From: an uncultured Erythrobacter sp.
Lineage (GTDB): Bacteria; Pseudomonadota; Alphaproteobacteria; Sphingomonadales; Sphingomonadaceae
Length of the DNA: 64,000 nucleotides
Direction of reading: 5' to 3'
Assembly (NCBI GenBank): GCA_913055155.1
Contig: CAJXJR010000002.1
Location: 126,501 to 190,500 of the forward strand
The notes under the pieces are model-generated. The model saw only the letters and a program-made list of their open reading frames with translations, ran no database searches and was not told where the DNA came from. Of the stretch, positions 1 to 8,337 are shown piece after piece (within the stretch, counting starts at the first letter, position 1; each line of letters starts with the position of its first letter). Both the position numbers and the translations under genes were made by a program.

Positions 1-358
1 CGAACACCTGCACGAAGGCGCCGACTTCGGCCGGGCTTTCCCACGGCGCGGTACGTTCGCAGGCAGACAGGCGGATCACGACATCGTCCACCCGGCGCGT
101 TTCGCCCGGGCTCAGTTCGATATCGCGCGACAGGTTGTTGCGCTTGTTGATCAGGCCCAGCGTGGCCACGCGCTCTTCCATCGGCGTGCCGATGGCCTCG
201 ATCTCGCCAAGGTCGGGCAACGAATCGCTGACGAGGTCCTCGGGAACTTCGGTTTCTTCGGCGTCAGGCTCGTCGGGCGCACCGCTGTTGCAGGCAGCCA
301 GGACCAACACGGGCGCCAGCAGCGCCGCGCCGGAAATGGCGGCGCGCACCGGGTTCAC
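1..358 (-). CDS. DUF2155 domain lipoprotein, partial (3' end outside window)
   Basis: The first 119 residues are visible. The GTG start at 356-358 overlaps the TGA stop of the NDUFA12 gene (GTGA), so the two are translationally coupled. The N-terminus is a lipoprotein signal peptide: a hydrophobic stretch ending in the lipobox LAAC at about residues 20-23, then an acidic Asp/Glu/Pro-rich spacer. The downstream part has the DUF2155 pattern, with a GETRRVDD segment and the hallmark ERTAPWE motif around residue 102, followed by GAFVQVF at the window edge. The family is common in alphaproteobacteria beside NDUFA12. Its function is unknown; an envelope role is only inferred from the lipid anchor. 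Confidence 0.85.
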   Translation of the reverse strand, partial: MNPVRAAISGAALLAPVLVLAACNSGAPDEPDAEETEVPEDLVSDSLPDLGEIEAIGTPMEERVATLGLINKRNNLSRDIELSPGETRRVDDVVIRLSACERTAPWESPAEVGAFVQVF

Positions 359-753
359 GCGTCGGGCGTCCAGGCTTCGTAGTCGCCGGTGGCCGCCGCC
401 CGCTTGCCGCCCCGCTCCAGCGCGCCTGCGGGCAGGTAGCGCTTTGCCGTGCCGGTGGCATTCGGCGTGTAGTCGACTTCCCAGATCTTGGGCGGCGCGA
501 GGTGGCTTTCGGGAAGCTCGTCATACGAGTGATGCAGCCAGCCATGCCATTCGCTGGGCACGCGGCTGGCATCGTTGGAGCCTTCGTAGATCACCCAGCG
601 GCGTTCCTGCTGGCCTTCTTTCACGTTCTTCGAGCGGTAATACTTGTTGCCCTGCGCATCGGTGCCGACATGCTCGCCGTTGCGCGCCGACCACAAGGAA
701 GTGCCGATGGTGGCGCCGTCCCACCAGGTGAAGAGCTTGAGAAGGAAGTTCAT
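355..753 (-). CDS. NDUFA12-family NADH:ubiquinone oxidoreductase accessory subunit
   Basis: This is a 132-residue protein of the NDUFA12 / B17.2 family, a supernumerary subunit of respiratory complex I in alphaproteobacteria and mitochondria. Family landmarks are the N-terminal WWDGATIGT segment, the central RRWVIYEG (residues 52-59) and SEWHGWLHH (about 67-75), and a proline-rich C-terminus with PPKIWEVDYTPN. The length fits bacterial homologues. It is encoded apart from the nuo operon, as is usual for this subunit. Its stop overlaps the start of the DUF2155 lipoprotein by four bases, so the two genes form an operon. I am confident of the family; a role in complex I assembly or stability is family knowledge. 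Confidence 0.93.
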   Translation of the reverse strand: MNFLLKLFTWWDGATIGTSLWSARNGEHVGTDAQGNKYYRSKNVKEGQQERRWVIYEGSNDASRVPSEWHGWLHHSYDELPESHLAPPKIWEVDYTPNATGTAKRYLPAGALERGGKRAAATGDYEAWTPDA

Positions 754-821
754 GAGCGCGCCATTAGCGCCTCCCGCGCTTTACGCCAATAGGTTTGCTC
801 TGGATCGGGCTGCGACCAGCA

Positions 822-892
822 GGCCGCAAGCGCGAACGCGCGCCGGCCGGTCAGGCCGCCCCCTCGGAAGCGATCGCGCAGCGATCTGCCGT
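822..892. repeat. Weak relative of the structured repeat family seen at 46.4 and 49.4 kb
   Basis: The gene-free stretch 754-911 contains CCGCAA followed by a hairpin GCGCG-AA-CGCGC (830-841). About 30 bases on comes AAGC followed by a second hairpin, GATCGC-GCA-GCGATC (872-886). The same order occurs at 49.60-49.66 kb, where the stems are GGCCG-AA-CGGCC and CAGCGC-AAAC-GCGCTG. Frames around the hairpins are shared while the stems differ in sequence. The flanks are less conserved than between the two larger copies, so this may be a decayed or solo half-element, or chance in GC-rich DNA. Confidence 0.4.
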
Positions 893-911
893 GAGAGCGA
901 AAGACAGACAA

Positions 912-1406
912 TCACCACTCCACAAGATCGCCCGGCCCGATCCCCAGCTCTTCGGCGCGGCCCCGGTTCAGTTCCAGCACGCCGATGGCGAGGCCATCCG
1001 AATAGACGCTGGTTTCGTTGTAAGGCACGCCTTCGGCGATGTTCAGGATGCGATTGTCGGTGCCGATGAAGATGATGTCGAGCGGCAGCACGGTGTTGCG
1101 CATCCAGAAACCCAGCGACTCCGGCGGGTCGTAGGGGAAGATCATCCCCTCGTCCGGCCCCATTTCGGTGCGGAACATCAGGCCGCGGGCCTGTTCGCGC
1201 GGGCTGGCGGCGACTTCGGCCATGAACACGTGGGTGCCCGCGTCGGTAGTGACGGTTACCGGAATGATTTCCAGTCCCGATTCGGGATGGACGGAGGGCG
1301 CGGCGCTGGTCGGCTCGGGAACCTGCTCCGCCTGCGGCGAACAGGCGGCCAGTGCGGCAGCAGCCATCGTGGCAAGGGCGCCCAGCATCTTGTGCGAGCC
1401 AATCAT
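912..1406 (-). CDS. DUF192 domain lipoprotein
   Basis: This is a 164-residue lipoprotein with a C-terminal DUF192 domain. The chosen start (ATG at 1404-1406) overlaps the recX stop as ATGA and has GGAGG nine bases upstream. An ATG three codons earlier (1415) would sit directly against that GGAGG and is less likely. The signal peptide ends in the lipobox LAAC with Cys22. DUF192 landmarks follow: SPREQARGLMFRT, a WMRNTVLPLDIIFI motif, and a C-terminal GIGPGDLVEW. The family is a small exported beta-rich domain of unknown biochemical function; here it is probably anchored in the periplasm. It is transcribed with recX. Confidence 0.9.
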   Translation of the reverse strand: MIGSHKMLGALATMAAAALAACSPQAEQVPEPTSAAPSVHPESGLEIIPVTVTTDAGTHVFMAEVAASPREQARGLMFRTEMGPDEGMIFPYDPPESLGFWMRNTVLPLDIIFIGTDNRILNIAEGVPYNETSVYSDGLAIGVLELNRGRAEELGIGPGDLVEW

Positions 1407-1984
1407 GCGTTCCATCCTCCGGTTTCCTCGCGGGCTTCCTCGGCCCAGTCCTGCGCTGCTGCCTCGTCAACTGCATCCAGCACGGCCAGCACGTGATCGA
1501 ACGTGTGGCCTGCCCGCAGCATGGCTGCAATCTGTTTCTCGCGCTTTTCCCGGTCCGGCGGACTGGCGGCGAAGGGGCCGAAGCCGCGTTTGCGCGCCAG
1601 GTGCAGCGCGGCGTTGCGCGCGGTGTATTCCTCCGGCGCGACTTCAGCGGCCACGCTTTCGCCGATGCCCGCCTGGCCCAGCGCCTGTTTCACCCGCCTG
1701 CCGCCATAGCCGCGCCGCAGCAGGTCGTTCGCCTTGGCCCGCGCATAGACCGCATCGTCGACATAGCCTTTTTCGACATAGCGCGAGACCATGGCGGCAA
1801 CGTCCGGCTCGTCCTCACCGTCCCATCCACGCTCGCGCAACTTGCGCTTCAGGTAGCTCTCCAGCTTGGCCGCGCTGGTGGCAAAACGCGCGACATAGGC
1901 CAGCGCCATGTCCTCGAACGACGCCTTGTCGAGCGGCTTTTTCCGCCTTTCGCCGCGCTTTCGCACTTGTGAATTGCCCTCCAT
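1403..1984 (-). CDS. recX: RecX-family regulatory protein
   Basis: This is a 193-residue protein resembling RecX, the modulator that binds RecA filaments and limits recombination. The body is a chain of three-helix repeats: YVARFATSAAKLESYLKRK, then VSRYVEKGYVDDAVYA, then NDLLRRGYGGRRVKQAL, then a C-terminal helical part. The start at MEGNSQ is chosen because the reading frame further upstream (to 2113) gives a low-complexity peptide with no family resemblance. A basic N-terminus (RKRGERRKK) precedes the domain. recA is not in the window, so any SOS link is family knowledge. It is coupled to the DUF192 gene by an ATGA overlap and is divergent from the acyl-AMP ligase. Confidence 0.88.
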   Translation of the reverse strand: MEGNSQVRKRGERRKKPLDKASFEDMALAYVARFATSAAKLESYLKRKLRERGWDGEDEPDVAAMVSRYVEKGYVDDAVYARAKANDLLRRGYGGRRVKQALGQAGIGESVAAEVAPEEYTARNAALHLARKRGFGPFAASPPDREKREKQIAAMLRAGHTFDHVLAVLDAVDEAAAQDWAEEAREETGGWNA

Positions 1985-2115
1985 TGGCCTTATTCGTGCC
2001 ACACTTCCTGTCAAATGGGAAAGATTGACGCGGTGCCGGTGGGATCTTTCGGCGCCGCAAATGCTATTCGGGAGGCGCCACAAGCGCGCGCGATAAGGGG
2101 TAACCCAAAGCACTT

Positions 2116-3843
2116 ATGACCGATATCACACCTACGCCCAACGACTGCCCGCTGCCGCGCCGTCGTTCGGACTTCGCCACATTCAACGAAGCCATCGACT
2201 ACGCTGCCCGCAGCGAAAAGGGCATGAATTTCCACGACATGCGCGGAACGCTGGAGCGGGTCTATCCCTACAGCCAGATGCGCGAGGACGCCATTGCCGA
2301 TGCCCACCGGCTGGCTGCCATGGGCATCGGCAAGGATGACCGCGTGGCGCTGGTGGCGGAAACCAGCCCCGAATTCGCCGCGCTGTTCTGCGCCTGCGTC
2401 TATGCCGGGGCATGGCCCGTGCCGCTGCCCCTGCCCACTACCTTCGGCGGCAAGGAAAGCTATATCGACCAGCTTTCGGTACAGCTGCAAAGCTCGGACC
2501 CGAAAATCCTGCTCTATCCGCCCGAAATCGCCGAGATGGCCGGTGCCGCCGCCGAACGGCAGGGGTGCCAGGGCCTGGACTGGGGCACGTTCCACCAGAT
2601 GGATGCCCCGCAAGTCGACCTGCCCGAAGCGCAGCCCGACGATATCTGCTACCTGCAGTATTCCAGCGGCTCGACCCGCTTCCCCACCGGGGTTGCCGTC
2701 ACCCACAAGGCGCTGCTGCACAACCTGTTCGGCCACGCCGATTCGATGGATATCGGCTACAACGACCGCGTCGTCAGCTGGCTGCCGTGGTATCACGACA
2801 TGGGCCTTGTCGGCTGTTTCCTGTCGCTGATCGCCAACCAGGTCAGCGTCGACTACCTGAAGACAGAGCATTTCGCCCGCCGCCCGCTGGCCTGGCTCGA
2901 CCTGGTCAGCCGCAACAAGGGCTCGACGCTCAGCTATTCGCCTACTTTCGGCTACGATATCTGCGCCCGGCGCGTGTCCAGCCAGACCAATGTCGCCGAA
3001 CGCTTCGACCTGTCGCGCTGGCGGCTGGCGGGCAACGGCGCCGACATGATCCGGCCCGACGTGATGCAGAACTTCGTCAACGCCTTTGCCGATGCCGGGT
3101 TCAAGGCCAGCGCCTTCACCCCCAGCTATGGCCTGGCCGAAGCAACGCTGGCCGTCACCGTCATGCCGCCGGGCGAAGGCATTCGCGTGGAACTGGTGGA
3201 GGAAGAACGCCTGTCCGGCACCCGCCGCGACCTGACCCGCCCGGCCCGCTACCGCGCCATCGTCAACTGCGGCAAGCCGCTGAAGGACATGGAAGTGGAG
3301 ATCCGCGGCGAGAACGGCGAGGTGAAGGGCGATCACCAGATCGGCAAGGTCTGGTGCCGCGGCCCCAGCGTGATGCACTCCTACTTCCGCAACGAGGAAG
3401 CCACGAACGAGTGCCTGGTGGATGGCTGGCTGGATACCGGCGACATGGGCTACCTGGCCGATGGCTACCTGTTCATCGTTGGTCGCGCCAAGGACATGAT
3501 CATCATCAACGGCAAGAACCACTGGCCGCAGGATATCGAATGGGCGGTGGAACAGCTGGCCGGCTTCAACCACGGCGATATCGCCGCCTTCTCGATCGAG
3601 ACCGAGAACGGCGAGGAAGCGCCGGCCGTGCTGGTACACTGCCGCGTGTCCGACCCGGACGAGCGGGTGAAACTGCGCGACCAGATCGCCGACAAGGTGC
3701 GTTCGGTCACCGGCATGAACTGCGTGGTGGAACTGGTGCCCCCGCGCACCCTGCCGCGAACCAGTTCGGGCAAGCTCAGCCGCGCCAAGGCGAAGAAGCT
3801 CTATCTGTCGGGCGAGATCGAGCCGATCAAGGTCGCGGCCTAG
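2116..3843 (+). CDS. Fatty acyl-AMP ligase (FAAL-type adenylating enzyme)
   Basis: This 575-residue enzyme belongs to the ANL superfamily. Expected chemistry is activation of a fatty acid with ATP to the acyl adenylate for transfer to an acyl carrier protein. The P-loop-like core motif YLQYSSGST is at residues 179-187, the downstream SWLPWYHDMGL and PSYGLAEAT motifs follow, then the hinge region WLDTGDMGYL, VGRAKDMIIINGKN, and near the end TSSGKLSR with the probable catalytic lysine. The motif set (HDMGL, GKNHWPQDIE) is that of FAALs rather than acyl-CoA ligases. No acyl carrier protein, polyketide synthase or serine palmitoyltransferase gene is nearby, so the pathway, for example sphingolipid or lipopeptide synthesis, is not shown. 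AAGGGG lies about 12 bases before the start. Confidence 0.88.
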   Translation: MTDITPTPNDCPLPRRRSDFATFNEAIDYAARSEKGMNFHDMRGTLERVYPYSQMREDAIADAHRLAAMGIGKDDRVALVAETSPEFAALFCACVYAGAWPVPLPLPTTFGGKESYIDQLSVQLQSSDPKILLYPPEIAEMAGAAAERQGCQGLDWGTFHQMDAPQVDLPEAQPDDICYLQYSSGSTRFPTGVAVTHKALLHNLFGHADSMDIGYNDRVVSWLPWYHDMGLVGCFLSLIANQVSVDYLKTEHFARRPLAWLDLVSRNKGSTLSYSPTFGYDICARRVSSQTNVAERFDLSRWRLAGNGADMIRPDVMQNFVNAFADAGFKASAFTPSYGLAEATLAVTVMPPGEGIRVELVEEERLSGTRRDLTRPARYRAIVNCGKPLKDMEVEIRGENGEVKGDHQIGKVWCRGPSVMHSYFRNEEATNECLVDGWLDTGDMGYLADGYLFIVGRAKDMIIINGKNHWPQDIEWAVEQLAGFNHGDIAAFSIETENGEEAPAVLVHCRVSDPDERVKLRDQIADKVRSVTGMNCVVELVPPRTLPRTSSGKLSRAKAKKLYLSGEIEPIKVAA

Positions 3844-3844
3844 G

Positions 3845-4246
3845 TCAGACGGTGAGCTCGTAGGGGGCCAGCCACGCCAGCAGCCATTTTGCAGGCGTCA
3901 TGCTCGACCAACGGCCCTTGCGAAAGCTGGCAGTGTGACCGTGCCGTTCTGCAAGCTTTTCATGCAGCGCATCGTGCGGGACCAGATACCAGTCACGTGC
4001 GATGTCCTGTTGCCAGGGCGCCGAAGGGAAGAGCATCCAGATGTTCTTCCCGCCATATCGCTGCCATTCGACGTGGACCCGCGCCTTCAGCTGCACAGGG
4101 ACAAGATCGCCCTCGGGCGAGCGCAGGATTAGGTCCTCTCCGTCGTCATCTGCCTCAGGGCGATAGACCTTGTAGCCGAGCCTGACAAGCAAGGCCGAAG
4201 CCTCGGCCCGGTTTGCCGCCTCCATCAGGTTGGACGAGATCTTCAA
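3845..4246 (-). CDS. Small PD-(D/E)XK nuclease-like hypothetical protein
   Basis: This encodes about 133 residues. I place the start at TTG (4244-4246), five bases after the MAPEG stop and behind a GGGGTAGGGA stretch; an ATG at 4223-4225 is the alternative. The pattern NRAEASALLVRLGYKVYRP, then a DGEDLIL strand, then LVPVQLKAR resembles the beta-alpha-beta core of PD-(D/E)XK nucleases, with the acidic pair in GED and Q-x-K in place of (D/E)-x-K. A WYLVPHDAL segment follows, as in related proteins described as endonuclease-like. Function is unproven; it may be a DNA-processing enzyme or a degenerate member. Its stop is one base from the convergent acyl-AMP ligase stop. Confidence 0.6.
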   Translation of the reverse strand: MKISSNLMEAANRAEASALLVRLGYKVYRPEADDDGEDLILRSPEGDLVPVQLKARVHVEWQRYGGKNIWMLFPSAPWQQDIARDWYLVPHDALHEKLAERHGHTASFRKGRWSSMTPAKWLLAWLAPYELTV

Positions 4247-4250
4247 TTCC

Positions 4251-4658
4251 CTACCCCAGCAGCAACACGCCCAGCACGTACAGTAGCGCCAGCAGCGCCA
4301 CGCCCCACACGTAGGTGCGCACCTTGGGCACGCCTGCGCCGTAGAGCGGCAGGTAGACCACGCGTGCGCCCAGCCAGACCCATGCGGCAATCGCGGTGAG
4401 TTCGCTGGCCTTGCCGGCCAACACCACGCCGCCCAGCGCGATGATCGCCAGCGGCAGGGTTTCAAGGTAATTGTCGCGCGCACGCTCCAGCCGACCGGCG
4501 AGCGGGTTCAGCGGCGGCAAGTCCCCGCGCGTATCCTCGTCGCGCGCGCCCATGTTCCAGTCGACGCCGTACTGCTTCGTCTTCACGTGGATGGCGGCGA
4601 AAATATGCACCAGCAGCAGCACGCCGGACAGCGCCAGGACGGTGAGTTCGGCGGGCAT
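4251..4658 (-). CDS. MAPEG-family membrane protein
   Basis: This is a 135-residue integral membrane protein with four hydrophobic segments: about 4-22, 63-82, 87-105 and 115-134. It has the MAPEG pattern, including the cytoplasmic loop R-LERARDNYLETLPL and the segment GARVVYLPLYGAG. MAPEG proteins are eicosanoid and glutathione-metabolism-like proteins; most bacterial members have no assigned substrate. Its ATG overlaps the stop of the upstream DUF389 gene by one base (TAATG) and the PDDEXK-like gene follows five bases after, so the three form one transcription unit. Confidence 0.9.
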   Translation of the reverse strand: MPAELTVLALSGVLLLVHIFAAIHVKTKQYGVDWNMGARDEDTRGDLPPLNPLAGRLERARDNYLETLPLAIIALGGVVLAGKASELTAIAAWVWLGARVVYLPLYGAGVPKVRTYVWGVALLALLYVLGVLLLG

Positions 4659-6235
4659 TACCGGGCGCTCCCCGTATCCCAGGCCGCCGTTACCGGGCCG
4701 TATCCTTCACCTTCGCCCTGCGTCGCGACCGCGATGTTGTGCAGCGAGAAGGCATAGCGCGCATCGGCAACGGCACCGGCAGGACCGGTGATCGCCACCG
4801 GCACGCCGACGCGGCTTTGCGCCCAGGCGATCAGCGCCACGGCCTGCGTGCCCTGGTCGCTGAGCTGGAAGGTATCGGGCTCACCATCCTCGCCGGGCAC
4901 CTGTTCGAAGGTGATCGGCGGCAGCGGGCGCAGCGGCGGGGTAATGCGGATGTCCCATTCGGGCTCCACCGCGTCGATACGGCGTTCCAGCTCGGCATAG
5001 CCGGCAAGCGTGGTTCCATCGAGCGGCCGCGCGGTTACAAGCGCGCGGCGACGTTCCCGGTCCACCGTCACGTCGTCCACGCTGACGCCCGCCAGCAGCG
5101 CCAGGCGGTCGGCAATGTTTTCGGCTTGCTCGATCGCAGCGCGCTCCTGCGCGCGGGCCTGCGCCAGCTGCGCTTCCTCCGCTGCTTGCGAGCTGGTGCC
5201 GATGCGCAGCTGGGTGAGCGATACTTCCACCTCGCGGCCCAGCTGGCGCGAGAGCATGGAGGCGGCCCGGCCTTCGGCATCGGCGATCAGTTCGGGCGTC
5301 AGCACCGTCGCGCTGACCTGCATGGGGCTGGTGTCGAAGCTGGGTTCCAGCTGCGAGACGGTGGCCCGCCCGCCGAACACCTCCACCACCGTGCTGCGCG
5401 CTTCGCGCGTGGCCTGCGTTTCCCACACGATCTGCCGCAGCGACAAGAACAGCGGGATCGCCAGCGCCACGAAGGCGCCGAAGATCAGCAGCGCCTGCAG
5501 CTGCGTCTGCTTTTCCGAAAGGCTGGTGGAAAAGCCGTAGATACGCGCCATGGCCGTGGCCGTCAGCGCGATGGCGGTAAGGTTGGTGATGAACAGGAAC
5601 AGCGAGCCCCAGAATACCGTGCCGTTGGCGGTGGCGAGGCCAAACCCGACCACGGCCAGCGGCGGCATCAAGGCGGTGGCGATGGCCACGCCCACGATGG
5701 TACCCTCGCGCCCGCGGATCATGGCATAGGCGCCTGCGACGGCAGAGAAGAAGGCCACGGCCAAGTCGAACAGGTTGGGCCGAGTGCGCGCGGCAATCTC
5801 GCTGGTCACTTCCTGCATCGGCGACATCAGCACGATGAAGGCGCAGAACAGCACCGCGAACAGGGTGCCGATCGCCAGCGACTTGCCCGCCTGCCGCAGC
5901 CACTTGAAATCGCCCACGGCAAGGGCAAAGCCCACGCCCATGATCGGGTCCATCAGCGGCGAAAGCAGCATTGCGCCGATCACCACGGCAGGCGATGACA
6001 GCAGCAGGCCGAGGATGGCAATTCCCGCCGACATCGACACCATCAGCAGGTAGCGGGCGGAAAGCTGGCATTCGGAGCGGCGTTTCTCGATCACCGCCAC
6101 CTGGTCTACCGTGCCGGTAACATCCGAGCTCCACCAGCCGCGAAAGCTGCGTAGCACGTCGCGAAAACCCGATGCGGGGTTGGCAGCGGCAATGCCGGGG
6201 CTGGGCGGTCGCCGGTCGGAGGGTTCTGATTGCAT
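4658..6235 (-). CDS. DUF389 multi-pass membrane protein
   Basis: This is a 525-residue membrane protein of the DUF389 (TIGR00341-like) family. A cytoplasmic N-terminus of about 65 residues is followed by a block of hydrophobic segments between about 65 and 265, with family patterns SAGIAILGLLLSSPAVVIGAMLLSPLM-type and IATALMPPLAVVGFGLA. The C-terminal half is a soluble tail with a helical, Gln/Ala/Glu-rich stretch (about 345-395). Such a tail is an extension in many sphingomonad members. Function is unknown. It heads the minus-strand unit with MAPEG and the PDDEXK-like gene, and it is divergent from the TelA operon. Confidence 0.87.
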   Translation of the reverse strand: MQSEPSDRRPPSPGIAAANPASGFRDVLRSFRGWWSSDVTGTVDQVAVIEKRRSECQLSARYLLMVSMSAGIAILGLLLSSPAVVIGAMLLSPLMDPIMGVGFALAVGDFKWLRQAGKSLAIGTLFAVLFCAFIVLMSPMQEVTSEIAARTRPNLFDLAVAFFSAVAGAYAMIRGREGTIVGVAIATALMPPLAVVGFGLATANGTVFWGSLFLFITNLTAIALTATAMARIYGFSTSLSEKQTQLQALLIFGAFVALAIPLFLSLRQIVWETQATREARSTVVEVFGGRATVSQLEPSFDTSPMQVSATVLTPELIADAEGRAASMLSRQLGREVEVSLTQLRIGTSSQAAEEAQLAQARAQERAAIEQAENIADRLALLAGVSVDDVTVDRERRRALVTARPLDGTTLAGYAELERRIDAVEPEWDIRITPPLRPLPPITFEQVPGEDGEPDTFQLSDQGTQAVALIAWAQSRVGVPVAITGPAGAVADARYAFSLHNIAVATQGEGEGYGPVTAAWDTGSAR

Positions 6236-6273
6236 TGCATGCCATTATGGCGGAAACTCGCGCAGAGCAAAAC

Positions 6274-6311
6274 TTGAAACGCGTGTCTTGCATGCCTAAT
6301 ACAGTAGGCAT
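6274..6311 (+). promoter_or_regulatory. Sigma-70 promoter of the TelA operon, overlapped by an inverted repeat
   Basis: TTGAAA (6274-6279) and TAATAC (6297-6302) are separated by 17 bases, close to consensus. A perfect inverted repeat, ATGCCTA (6292-6298) and TAGGCAT (6305-6311) around six bases, covers the -10 box and the predicted start site. That placement is typical of a repressor operator. Transcription would start about 40 bases before the TelA-family start codon. The regulator is not identifiable from the window. Confidence 0.65.
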
Positions 6312-6347
6312 AGCCGAGAGACAGGCAAAGAGGGAACGATAAGGCGC

Positions 6348-7556
6348 ATGGCGAGCAATACCGAAACCACCACCGCAACGGCCACCGATTTCGAACTGAC
6401 GCCACCCGATCCCGTGCCTGACGTGAAGCCGGACAAGGCCGCCGGGCTGGTCCCGGTCAGCGAGGAAAAGAAGAACGCGCTGCAGGAAAAGGTCGACGGC
6501 TTTGTCAGCGAGCTGGTGTCGCTGGATGCCAAGTCGCCCGAATTCGGCAAGAAGGTGGACCAGATCACCAACATGGGCCGCAAGGAAATCATGGCGGCCA
6601 GCCAGATGTCCAACCGCTTCCTCGATCGCCCGGTGCGGGCAATGGATGCAGACAATGGCGTGGGCGCCGACCTGACCGAGCTGCGCCGCACGGTGGAGGA
6701 GCTTGATCCCGGTCGGCGGGGCAAGATGACCGGGCGCAAGTTCCTGGGCATCATTCCCTTCGGCAACAAGCTGAAGAACTACTTCGACAGCTACACCAGC
6801 TCGCAAGGCCACATCCAGTCGATCCTCGCCCGTCTTTCCAGCGGCAAGGACGAACTGCTGATGGACAATGCCGCGATCGACGTGGAGCGGCAGAAGCTGT
6901 GGGAGGCCATGGGCAACCTGGAACAGATGATCCACATCGCCCGCACGCTGGACAGCGAGTTGGAGGAAAAGGCGGCAGAGCTGGACGCCACCGACCCGGA
7001 AAAGGCCAAGGCCATTCGCGAGACCGCGCTGTTCTACGTGCGCCAGCGCACGCAGGACCTGCTGACGCAGATGGCGGTGTCGGTGCAGGGCTACCTGGCG
7101 CTGGACCTGGTGAAGAAGAACAACGTGGAACTGGTGAAGGGCGTCGATCGCGCCAGCACCACCACCGTGGGCGCGCTGCGCACCGCGGTTACCGTGGCGC
7201 AGGCGATGACCAACCAGAAACTGGTGCTGGGCCAGATCACCGCGCTCAATGAAACCACCGCGGGAATCATCGATTCCACCGGCCAGATGCTGCGCGACAA
7301 CACCAGCCAGATCCACGAACAGGCCGCCAGCAGCACCATTCCCATGGAAACGCTGCAACGCGCCTTCCAGAACATCTACGACACCATGGACGAAGTGGAC
7401 TCGTTCAAGCTGCGCGCGCTCGATTCGATGAAGCAGACGGTGGAAACCCTCTCCACCGAGGTGGAAAAGTCGCGCGGCTACATCGCCCGTGCCGAAGGGC
7501 AGGCGCAGGCTGCCGCGCAGGTGCAGGACAGCGGCCTGCTGAGCCTGGAAGGCTGA
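6348..7556 (+). CDS. TelA-family toxic anion resistance protein
   Basis: This is a 402-residue, mainly helical cytoplasmic protein of the toxic anion resistance (TelA, PF05816) family. Typical segments include a charged N-terminus, RRGKMTGRKFLGIIPFGN at about 121-138, the long helical region LEQMIHIARTLDSELEEKA, and QMAVSVQGYLALDLVKKNN at about 240. The family is linked to tellurite and colicin resistance in some bacteria, but the mechanism is unknown. It heads an operon with an XpaC-like membrane protein and a PHA-granule-like protein, spaced 13 and -3 bases. The strong promoter with a palindrome over the -10 box suggests it is inducible. Confidence 0.9.
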   Translation: MASNTETTTATATDFELTPPDPVPDVKPDKAAGLVPVSEEKKNALQEKVDGFVSELVSLDAKSPEFGKKVDQITNMGRKEIMAASQMSNRFLDRPVRAMDADNGVGADLTELRRTVEELDPGRRGKMTGRKFLGIIPFGNKLKNYFDSYTSSQGHIQSILARLSSGKDELLMDNAAIDVERQKLWEAMGNLEQMIHIARTLDSELEEKAAELDATDPEKAKAIRETALFYVRQRTQDLLTQMAVSVQGYLALDLVKKNNVELVKGVDRASTTTVGALRTAVTVAQAMTNQKLVLGQITALNETTAGIIDSTGQMLRDNTSQIHEQAASSTIPMETLQRAFQNIYDTMDEVDSFKLRALDSMKQTVETLSTEVEKSRGYIARAEGQAQAAAQVQDSGLLSLEG

Positions 7557-7569
7557 ACGGGACGCGCCG

Positions 7570-8337
7570 ATGGCCGAAGACCTCACCCGCCAGAGCGACC
7601 GCCTGTTGCAGGAAGGCCGCGCGCTGGTGCGCGACAACCAGGACGGCGGAAGGCACCGTTTGTCCGGCCCCAGCATCGGGCGCGCATCGAAACAGGTAAA
7701 GCTGAAGAACCTGCTGAAGCGCGCGGGCTATTTCGGCGCGGCGGTGCTGGCCATCTTCATCGCCGCCAGCGTTGCCGGCATGATCCTGAACGGTATCGGC
7801 TTTGCCGGGGTAATGGTGGCCTTCTTCGCGATCATCGCCGCCGGGTTCATCTTCGCCAACTATCCCAAGGTGCGCGTGCCAAACCGGGCGGACCTTTCGC
7901 GCACGCAGGATGCCAAGCGGCTGGTGGAGCGCACCGAGATCTGGCTGGAAAGCCAGCGCCCCGCCCTGCCCCCGCCCGCCGTGCGGCTGGTGGACGACCT
8001 GGGCGTGCAGCTGGATGCTCTGGGCAAGCAGCTAGCGCATGTCGACCCCGCCCACCCGGCGGCCGCCGAAACGCGCAAGCTGGTGGGTGAATACCTGCCC
8101 GAGACGATCGACAGCTACCGGAAGATTCCAGAGACGCTGCGGCGCGAGGAACGCGCGGGCTCCACCCCCGATGCGCAGCTGGTCGACAGCCTGGGCAAGA
8201 TCAGCAAGGAAATCGACCACGTCACCCGCCAGCTGGCCGAAGGATCGCTGGACGACCTGGCGATCAGGAACCGCTATCTCGATTACAAGTACGGCGGCGA
8301 AGACACCTCGCTGCCGCCGCCTGACCAGGATTCGTGA
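7570..8337 (+). CDS. XpaC-like (5-bromo-4-chloroindolyl phosphate hydrolysis family) membrane protein
   Basis: This is a 255-residue protein. After a basic N-terminal region come two adjacent hydrophobic segments (about 54-74 and 78-97). A charged helical cytoplasmic part follows, with LEDDLG-like and LPETIDSYRKIPETLR segments, and ends in an acidic/Pro tail. This layout matches XpaC-family proteins that accompany TelA in many genomes. The family name comes from a hydrolysis phenotype in Bacillus and does not establish an enzyme; no phosphatase motif is visible. It lies 13 bases after the TelA gene and overlaps the next gene, so a joint role is likely. Confidence 0.78.
   Translation: MAEDLTRQSDRLLQEGRALVRDNQDGGRHRLSGPSIGRASKQVKLKNLLKRAGYFGAAVLAIFIAASVAGMILNGIGFAGVMVAFFAIIAAGFIFANYPKVRVPNRADLSRTQDAKRLVERTEIWLESQRPALPPPAVRLVDDLGVQLDALGKQLAHVDPAHPAAAETRKLVGEYLPETIDSYRKIPETLRREERAGSTPDAQLVDSLGKISKEIDHVTRQLAEGSLDDLAIRNRYLDYKYGGEDTSLPPPDQDS

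Noticed and set aside
4881-7676. Very long minus-strand open frame (over 900 codons) running across the DUF389 and TelA genes
   Set aside because: It is an out-of-frame shadow of GC-rich coding DNA: its product is His/Gly/Arg-rich low complexity, while the overlapping genes show clear families and starts.
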